Assembly: GCA_017643305.1 (NCBI GenBank)
Contig: JAEPNQ010000004.1
Coordinates: forward strand, 59,098 to 123,097
From: Marinibacterium sp.
Lineage (GTDB): Bacteria; Pseudomonadota; Alphaproteobacteria; Rhodobacterales; Rhodobacteraceae
Length of the DNA: 64,000 bases
Direction of reading: 5' to 3'
Numbering within the stretch: position 1 is the stretch's first letter; every line of letters starts with the position of its first letter. The notes beneath the pieces were generated by a model. The model worked only from the letters and a program-made list of their open reading frames with translations, was not told the DNA's origin and did no database searches. Positions 57,075-64,000 of the stretch are shown here, piece after piece. A program made the position numbers and the translations under genes.

Positions 57075-58007
57075 CTAATACCCTCGCGACCGGTCCACCA
57101 GATGCAGTAATGGAGCGCCTGTTTCCGACAGGCGCAGATTCTCGGCCACCAACTTGCTGGCGCTGTCGGTGCGGGTTGCGGCTGCGATATGTGGGGTCAC
57201 AGTGACATTCGGGTGGTGCCAATAGGGGTGATCGAGTGGCAAGGGTTCTGTCCGGAAGACATCCAGCGTAGCGTGTGCAACCTGACCTGCATCCAGTGCC
57301 GCCAACAGCGCGTCATCGTCGATCAGCGGGCCGCGTCCAGGGTTCAGCACGAAGGCCCCCTGCGGCAGCACTGCCAGTGTGTCGGTGTTCAGCGTGTTTT
57401 GCGTCTGAGGCGTATTTGGTAGCAGCAGAACCAGAATATCCGCCAGTTCCAGCGCCTGTGTCAGCCCTTCGTCGCCGTGAAAACAGGTTATACCAGGCAC
57501 GGATTTGGCCGTGCGGCTCCACCCTGATACAGGGAACCCCAACGCATCCAGCGCCTGACCACAGGCCGTGCCCAGTTCTCCCAGTCCAAGAATCGTCACC
57601 CGCCGGCTACGCGACAAAGGCGGTGCAGCCGGGTCCCATTCACCGGGGTTGGCGTTGATATGCGCGTCCATCCCCAGATGATAGCGCAGCACATGGCCTG
57701 TGACCCATTCCACCATGCCCTGCCTGAGCCCGAAATCTACCATGCGTGTCAGCGGCACATTCAGGGTTTGGTTGCCCACGATCTTTTCAACTCCGGCCCA
57801 GAGCGAAAACACGGCTTTCAACCGGGTAAAAACGGTGAAGTCCTGAACCGTGCCGTCCGGCGCATAGACGATATAATCTACCTGATCGGGTGGAAAATCA
57901 GCCCGCAGGTCGGTGGTCAGCCCGACCTTGTCAAAGGCCGCTTGCAGGGGTGTTTCGTACGCGGCCCAGTCTTCTGGGCTGGAGGCGAACAGGATATTCA
58001 GGGTCAT
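57075..58007 (-). CDS. 2-hydroxyacid dehydrogenase (glyoxylate/hydroxypyruvate reductase GhrA-like)
   Basis: A 310-residue NAD(P)-dependent D-2-hydroxyacid dehydrogenase. The nucleotide site is VTILGLGELGTACGQALDAL, the catalytic Arg lies in LNPGRGPLIDDDALL, and the His is in VTPHIAAATRTDS. GhrA-type enzymes reduce glyoxylate and hydroxypyruvate. It stands between xylB and rodA on the same strand, 6 bp downstream of rodA. Confidence 0.92.
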   Translation of the reverse strand: MTLNILFASSPEDWAAYETPLQAAFDKVGLTTDLRADFPPDQVDYIVYAPDGTVQDFTVFTRLKAVFSLWAGVEKIVGNQTLNVPLTRMVDFGLRQGMVEWVTGHVLRYHLGMDAHINANPGEWDPAAPPLSRSRRVTILGLGELGTACGQALDALGFPVSGWSRTAKSVPGITCFHGDEGLTQALELADILVLLLPNTPQTQNTLNTDTLAVLPQGAFVLNPGRGPLIDDDALLAALDAGQVAHATLDVFRTEPLPLDHPYWHHPNVTVTPHIAAATRTDSASKLVAENLRLSETGAPLLHLVDRSRGY

Positions 58008-58013
58008 TGGGCC

Positions 58014-59153
58014 TCAGCGTGGGCGGTGGACATGTGCGCTCTGCACTATCCCGAAGGCGGCCATCAGCACAAGCATCGCCGATCCGCCGTAGCTGACCAT
58101 GGGCAGAGGTACCCCCACAACCGGGGCCAGTCCCATGACCATCGACATGTTGACTGCGAAATAGAGGAAGAATGTCAAAGCGATGCCCAGCGTTACCAGC
58201 GACGAAAACCGGTCGCGCGTTGCGATGGCACTTGCCACGCAGAACACAATGATCAGAACATAAAGCGACAGCAGCGAAAACGCTCCGACAAAGCCGAACT
58301 CTTCCGCCAGCGTGGTAAAGATAAAGTCCGTGTGTTTCTCCGGTAAGAAGTTCAGCCGCGATTGCGTACCTTGCATGAACCCCCGCCCGGTCCAGCCACC
58401 GGATCCCAGTGCGATCTTGGATTGGGTGATGTGATAACCCGCACCAAGAGGGTCGCTCGACGGATCAAGGAATGTATCGATCCGGCGGTACTGGTAATCC
58501 GCAAGCAACTGCCATTCCGTACCCCGGCTTTTGAACACCGTGAAAATTGTGCTGGCGCCGATGGCGGTGACGCCTGCGAAATACGCCCAATGCACTCCAG
58601 CCAGAAACAGCATGCCGCCGCCGCCCACCATCAGCAGCAATGCCGTACCCAAGTCTGGCTGACGCAGCACCAAAAATGTAGGGATCAGGATAATCAGCAG
58701 GGGAAAAAGGATCCAGATCGGGTTTGATACCCGTTTCGCCGGCAACCAGTCATAATAGGCCGCCAGCAACATGACGGAGGTGATCTTGGTCAATTCCGAT
58801 GGTTGCAAGCGCATGAAGCCCAGATCGATCCAGCGTTGCGCGCCCATGCCCACGGTACCGAAAAACTCCACCCCCAGCAGTAAAGTCAGCGACAGACCAT
58901 AAGCCACGAATGATATGTTGCGCCAGAACCAGATCGGTATCATCGCTGCCAACAGCATAATCATCAGACCCATGGCAAAGCGTTTCGCTTGTGGCTCGGC
59001 CCAGACCGAAAACGACCCGCCAGCCACGGAATACAGCATCAGGAAACCGACCCCGGCGACGCTGAACAACAATAGGATCAGCGGCCAGTTCAGGAATAGG
59101 ATTTTGCGAAACCCGCTGGGGACGGAATTTACGGAATACTCAAGATAACTCAT
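58014..59153 (-). CDS. rodA: Rod-shape SEDS glycosyltransferase RodA
   Basis: A 379-residue SEDS-family protein with ten hydrophobic helices. The peptidoglycan-polymerase motif regions include RLQPSELTKITSVMLLAAYY, VLRQPDLGTALLLMVGGGGM and PEKHTDFIFTTLAEEFGFVG. It polymerises glycan strands with PBP2 (the overlapping mrdA gene, 4-bp ATGA) in the elongasome. Confidence 0.97.
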   Translation of the reverse strand: MSYLEYSVNSVPSGFRKILFLNWPLILLLFSVAGVGFLMLYSVAGGSFSVWAEPQAKRFAMGLMIMLLAAMIPIWFWRNISFVAYGLSLTLLLGVEFFGTVGMGAQRWIDLGFMRLQPSELTKITSVMLLAAYYDWLPAKRVSNPIWILFPLLIILIPTFLVLRQPDLGTALLLMVGGGGMLFLAGVHWAYFAGVTAIGASTIFTVFKSRGTEWQLLADYQYRRIDTFLDPSSDPLGAGYHITQSKIALGSGGWTGRGFMQGTQSRLNFLPEKHTDFIFTTLAEEFGFVGAFSLLSLYVLIIVFCVASAIATRDRFSSLVTLGIALTFFLYFAVNMSMVMGLAPVVGVPLPMVSYGGSAMLVLMAAFGIVQSAHVHRPR

Positions 59154-61093
59154 GCGCGGTCCCGCTCCTGCCGGTCCCGGTCTTCCTGTTCGCGGCGCAA
59201 GCGATCTTGTTGCGCTTCGATGCGGGACCGGTCCTTGGCCGGGTAGGCTGACAATGGTGGAGTGTCGCCAAAAAGCGCCTGCAGAGTTATGTCTCGTGCT
59301 ATCGGGGCCGCTGCGGTCGAGCCGCCGCCGCCATGTTCGACAACCACGGAGACCGCGATCTTCGGCGCATCGGCAGGGGCGTAATTTACGAACAAGGCAT
59401 GGTCGCGCCGTTCCCAGGGTAGATCTTCGTTGCGGACCACGCCAGACCGGCGTTCCGTTTCGGTGATATTGCGCACCTGGCTGGTGCCGGTCTTGCCTGC
59501 CAGCCGGTACTCATCTGCGATCACGCGGCTGCCATAGGCTGTGCCGCGCCGATCGTTGCTGACAGCATACATGCCGCGCCGCACCATGCGCAGATGGTTT
59601 TCGTCCACGTCCAGCGGCTCACCGTTCTGTCGGGGCTCTTCGATCCCGTCGATGGATTTGATCAAGCGGGGCGATACGCTGCGCCCAGTGGCCAGCCGGG
59701 CTGTCATTACTGACAGCTGTAGGGGTGAGGCCAGCACAAAACCCTGACCGATAGCCGCATTGGCGGTGTCGCCAACCAGCCAGTCCTCACCCCGGACGCG
59801 CTGCTTCCACGCCCGGTCAGGGGCCAGCCCCTTGGCCACTGCGGACATTGGCACATCATGTTTGACGCCCAGCCCAAATTTCTTGGCCATAACGGAAATT
59901 TTGTCCATGCCGACTCGCTGTGCGATGTCATAAAAGTAAACATCGCAGCTTTGCTTCAGCGCATTCTGCAGGTCCACATTCCCATGACCCCCTCGCCGCC
60001 AGCAGTGGAAACGGCGGCCGGACAGGTCCATATGCCCGGGGCAATAGACGGTTTCGTCGGCGGTGATAAGCCCGTTTTCCAATGCGGCCATGGCGGTGAT
60101 CATCTTGAAGGTCGATCCGGGCGGATAGATGCCTTGCACCGACTTGCTGGCCAGCGGTCTATACGGGTCTTCGGTCAGTGCCCGGTAATCCGCCACGGAA
60201 ATCCCTCGCACGAAAGTGTTGGGGTCGAAGATCGGTGATGACGCAATGGCCAGCAGATCGCCGGTTTCGCAGTCCATGACAATCGCACTGGCGCTTTCGC
60301 TGCCCAGCCGGGCTTGCACGTAGCTTTGCAGATCTGCGTCTACGGTCAGCTGTACATCGGCGCCGGGGCGGCCCTCGGTGCGATCCAGTTCCCGCATGAC
60401 ACGGCCTGTTGCGTTGACCTCTACGCGCTTGGCCCCGGCCTTGCCGCGCAGCAAATCTTCGCGTTTGGCCTCCAGCCCTACCTTGCCGATCTGGAACCGG
60501 GGGATGCGCAAGAGCGGGTCTGGGTCCTGCAACTGGTTCAGGTCATAGTCGCTGACCGGGCCGACATAGCCAGCAACATGGGCAAAATCCGGCCCGCGCG
60601 GATAGACCCTTGTCAGGCCAACTTCGGCTGTAACACCGGGCAGGGCAGGTGCGTTGACCGAAACGCGCGATACAGCTTCCCAGCTGACCTGCTCGGCCAA
60701 CGTGATGGGCAGGAACGGTGGACTGCGGCGCATCTCCTCCAGCCCGCGTTCCAGATCCTCGGGATCAATGCGGACCAGTAACTGCAATCGTTGGATCACC
60801 GCATCCACGTCACCAACGTCTTCCGGCACCATCACGATCCGGTAGCTGGGCACATTCTGGGCAATCACCTTGCCATTGCGATCATATAGTTCGCCTCGAG
60901 CTGGGGGGATCAACCGGATGTTGATCCGGTTTTCTTCGGCGAGCAGGCGGAACTGATCGGCCTGTTCGACTTGCAGGTTCACCATGCGCCAGCCCAGTAC
61001 ACCGGCGAAGGCCACCTGAGCCCCGCCCAGCAGCAGCGCACGGCGGCTGGTCTTGCGCCATAGCCCACTCAGTTCCCGGGGATTGCGTCTCAT
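59150..61093 (-). CDS. mrdA: Penicillin-binding protein 2 (peptidoglycan transpeptidase)
   Basis: A 647-residue class B PBP. N-terminal membrane anchor (RRALLLGGAQVAFAGVLGWR), dimerisation domain, and transpeptidase domain with the SxxK serine in YPPGSTFKMITAMAAL, SxN-type ALKQSCDVYFYDIA and KTGTSQVRN. It crosslinks side-wall peptidoglycan together with RodA. Overlaps with mreD and rodA are 4 bp each. Confidence 0.97.
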   Translation of the reverse strand: MRRNPRELSGLWRKTSRRALLLGGAQVAFAGVLGWRMVNLQVEQADQFRLLAEENRINIRLIPPARGELYDRNGKVIAQNVPSYRIVMVPEDVGDVDAVIQRLQLLVRIDPEDLERGLEEMRRSPPFLPITLAEQVSWEAVSRVSVNAPALPGVTAEVGLTRVYPRGPDFAHVAGYVGPVSDYDLNQLQDPDPLLRIPRFQIGKVGLEAKREDLLRGKAGAKRVEVNATGRVMRELDRTEGRPGADVQLTVDADLQSYVQARLGSESASAIVMDCETGDLLAIASSPIFDPNTFVRGISVADYRALTEDPYRPLASKSVQGIYPPGSTFKMITAMAALENGLITADETVYCPGHMDLSGRRFHCWRRGGHGNVDLQNALKQSCDVYFYDIAQRVGMDKISVMAKKFGLGVKHDVPMSAVAKGLAPDRAWKQRVRGEDWLVGDTANAAIGQGFVLASPLQLSVMTARLATGRSVSPRLIKSIDGIEEPRQNGEPLDVDENHLRMVRRGMYAVSNDRRGTAYGSRVIADEYRLAGKTGTSQVRNITETERRSGVVRNEDLPWERRDHALFVNYAPADAPKIAVSVVVEHGGGGSTAAAPIARDITLQALFGDTPPLSAYPAKDRSRIEAQQDRLRREQEDRDRQERDRA

Positions 61094-61629
61094 GCGCGGG
61101 CCCCCAGCGTTTCGGCTTGGCGCGGGTCAGGCTTGCGCACGCCTAGCAGCGATTGCGATAGCAGTACCGCAAACGGGTAGAACGCCATTGTCAGGACCAT
61201 CTGGATCACTGACGGTGCCAGCGGGGGCAGCGTGCTTGCCACAACCGACAGTATCAGCCGGTTGGCCAGCGTGATGGCTGCGATCATTACGCAGACGGCA
61301 ATCCATTCTCCGGCAAAGCTAGCGTCGCGCAGCTCGGCAAACCGGATGCGCAGATATTCTGTCCCGAGCACAACCAGTGCGGCTAGCAAACCCGGTGGGC
61401 GCTGGAACAGCAGATCGGCCAGCAGGAAGACACCTGCAATAGCCAGGATCGGAACATAATCGGGCCGCCGCAGCGCCCAGGCAAAGGTAAAGGCAATCAG
61501 GTAATCCGGTGGGGCCCAGCCACGCGGCAGTGTCTCCAGCGGCAGCAGATGCGCCAAGATGACCAAAAGGCAGAAGGTCACGTAGATGGCGCGCATCACC
61601 CACAGGCCGGATCGGGCGAGATCAGCCAT
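61090..61629 (-). CDS. mreD: Rod-shape determining protein MreD
   Basis: A 179-residue inner-membrane protein with about five helices (AIYVTFCLLVILAHLLPLET; RPDYVPILAIAGVFLLADLL). ATG 61629 overlaps the end of mreC by 8 bp. It is identified by helix pattern, size and position between mreC and mrdA more than by invariant motifs. Confidence 0.9.
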   Translation of the reverse strand: MADLARSGLWVMRAIYVTFCLLVILAHLLPLETLPRGWAPPDYLIAFTFAWALRRPDYVPILAIAGVFLLADLLFQRPPGLLAALVVLGTEYLRIRFAELRDASFAGEWIAVCVMIAAITLANRLILSVVASTLPPLAPSVIQMVLTMAFYPFAVLLSQSLLGVRKPDPRQAETLGARA

Positions 61630-62518
61630 CGGGACGCTCCACATCGCTCAGATCCAGTGCTTCGGGCACAACAATACTGCCGGGATCTTCGATCTTTTCG
61701 GTGCCGAGATGACGCAGCACCCGCAGAAATTCCAGCCTTTCGTAATCTGCCGCCAGCCGTACGCGCAAGCGGCCTGCCGGATCAGCAGCAACCTGCCCGA
61801 TCAAAAGGCCAGCGGGAAACACGCCGCCATCACCAGACGTCACCACCCGGTCTCCGGGGCGGACCAGATCGGGGCTTTCCAGAAAATCCAGCACCGGGGC
61901 GGAGGAGTTGTCGCCAGACACTAGCGCGCCTTGGCCCGAAGGCTGCACCACCGCCGGGATCGAACTGGACGCATCGGTCAAAAGTATAACGCGCGCTGTA
62001 GTCTGCCCGATGCCCGAAATCCGGCCCACCAGCCCGATCCCGTCCATCGCAGCCCAGCCATCAACGATGCCGTCCCGTGCGCCCACGTTCAACAACACCG
62101 ACTGGCGAAAGGGCGAACCACTGTCAGCCAGCACCACACCGGTAACAAAGGTCAGGCGCGGATCCAGCCGCACGTTGTTCAGGTCTAGCAAGCGGGCGTT
62201 TTCCTGCTCCAGCTGTAGGGCGGCTTCTTTCCAGGCCTGCATCTGCCGCAATTCATTGCGCAGCTCCCGGTTCTGGTCGGACAGGCGTTGGTAGCTTTGG
62301 TAATCGCGCACAAGGTTGATCGTAGCCGTGACCGGGGCCATTGCCCAATCCATGTTTGGCACCACCCGGTCCGTCAGCTGTGCGCGAAACCGCTCCACCC
62401 GCGGGCTGTCGATACGCCAGACCAAGAATACGCCAAACAGTGCCAGCGCCACAACAGCCAGCAACAACCGCCGCAGTGGGGTTGCGTAATCGTCCGTTTG
62501 AGAACGGTCCTTGGCCAC
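61622..62518 (-). CDS. mreC: Rod-shape determining protein MreC
   Basis: A 298-residue periplasmic protein with one N-terminal membrane helix (LLLAVVALALFGVFLVW), a coiled coil (YQRLSDQNRELRNELRQMQA) and the two beta-barrels typical of MreC (GARDGIVDGWAAMDGIGLVG; GDRVVTSGDGGVFPAGLLIG). The GTG start at 62518 has AGGAA upstream. It scaffolds PBP2 and RodA. Confidence 0.95.
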   Translation of the reverse strand: MAKDRSQTDDYATPLRRLLLAVVALALFGVFLVWRIDSPRVERFRAQLTDRVVPNMDWAMAPVTATINLVRDYQSYQRLSDQNRELRNELRQMQAWKEAALQLEQENARLLDLNNVRLDPRLTFVTGVVLADSGSPFRQSVLLNVGARDGIVDGWAAMDGIGLVGRISGIGQTTARVILLTDASSSIPAVVQPSGQGALVSGDNSSAPVLDFLESPDLVRPGDRVVTSGDGGVFPAGLLIGQVAADPAGRLRVRLAADYERLEFLRVLRHLGTEKIEDPGSIVVPEALDLSDVERPDG

Positions 62519-62621
62519 AGTTTTTCCTTACTACAGTGGTTGCTATCCAAGATAGCCCGAGACGTCGCCTCGCAACAGGTTCAATGCCGTGATCGAACCC
62601 TGTAGTTGGCACGCCCGATAT

Positions 62622-62640
62622 AACGGGTTTTTGACCCGTT
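62622..62640. terminator. Short perfect hairpin between mreB and mreC
   Basis: AACGGGTTTTTGACCCGTT, a 7-bp stem with a 5-base loop; T-rich sequence follows on the plus strand only. In the 183-bp gap between mreB and mreC it could act as a weak terminator or processing site that lowers mreCD expression relative to mreB. Confidence 0.35.
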
Positions 62641-62701
62641 TTCCATGAAACGTCTGACCGAGGCATGCACCTGGTGGAAATCGGCCGATGCCGCCTGGCC
62701 C

Positions 62702-63826
<1,125 letters not shown>

Positions 63827-63888
63827 CTAGGGGGAAAGATGCGAATCCACACAGATCGGCGCGAATTCGCTGGGATTTGATCATTCGA

Positions 63889-64000
63889 TCAGGGAATGGT
63901 CGGCGACGTCACGTACATCGCCTGCAGCGCTTTGCCGGGTTCTGCGCCGGGCAGGGCAAAGCGGAAGAATTCCTGCATCTGGCCGCCAAGGAACAGTTCC
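63889..64000 (-). CDS. Partial CDS of unknown product (C-terminus)
   Basis: The minus strand is open from the window edge to a TGA at 63889-63891, giving 36 residues including FLGGQMQEFFRFALPGAEPG and ending MYVTSPTIP. Codon use looks like a real gene. Too little is present to name the family. It lies upstream of mreB in the same direction. Confidence 0.6.
   Translation of the reverse strand, partial: ELFLGGQMQEFFRFALPGAEPGKALQAMYVTSPTIP

Overview
The window is a GC-rich stretch of an alphaproteobacterial chromosome, most likely from the Rhodobacteraceae (Roseobacter group). Supporting signs are the mreB-mreC-mreD-mrdA-rodA order, the trxB/Lrp pair, a fused Sat-CysC sulfate-activation protein, DUF1467, DUF3147 and UbiK-family proteins, a Hint-domain protein, and ferredoxin-linked and LysM/FecR-type adenylate cyclases. 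No rRNA, tRNA, CRISPR array or intact transposase was seen.

Region 1 (1-7.4 kb) looks like an organosulfonate (C2/C3 sulfonate) catabolic cluster. It holds the end of an acylating, SauS-like aldehyde dehydrogenase, a SauT-like acyl-CoA ligase, a FAD/Fe-S 2-hydroxyacid dehydrogenase, a serine-glyoxylate-type aminotransferase and two TauE/SafE exporters. Region 2 (7.5-12.1 kb) has a two-gene small envelope-protein locus, one gene of which is frameshifted. It is followed by a tightly overlapping four-gene operon: hydantoinase, VOC protein, Asp/Glu/hydantoin racemase and a DapA-like aldolase lacking the usual catalytic Tyr.

Region 3 (12.2-24 kb) is accessory and partly decayed. It holds a DUF3833 lipoprotein, an unknown cytosolic protein, and a degenerate second copy of the 3' end of cysC. 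Next come an exported hydrolase and a membrane acyltransferase whose two halves appear in permuted order (with a frameshift in a G-run), then Sat-CysC fused in frame to an EPS-type MarR regulator, and an adenylate cyclase pseudogene. TrxB, an Lrp-family regulator and a Hint-domain protein follow.

Region 4 (24-47.9 kb) is mostly core housekeeping: pgeF-like, midA-like, lgt, ubiK, YbjN-like, proC, csaA, tdk, a KAS III, carB, HxlR/MATE (divergent, with a clear twin-palindrome operator), cfa, aspS, a DUF1800 gene with an amber mutation, DUF1501, two GNATs, a response regulator, methylmalonyl-CoA epimerase, DUF1467, DUF3147 and a methyltransferase.

Region 5 (47.9-64 kb) begins with a gene-poor 0.9 kb and a LysM/FecR adenylate cyclase pseudogene carrying three lesions. 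Next are DUF3307 and a large ABC-exporter-like protein with a ruined ATPase site and a C-terminal cyclic-nucleotide-binding domain. xylB-xylA, a hydroxyacid dehydrogenase and the rod-shape operon follow. Both adenylate cyclases in the window are broken while the cyclic-nucleotide-binding protein is intact.
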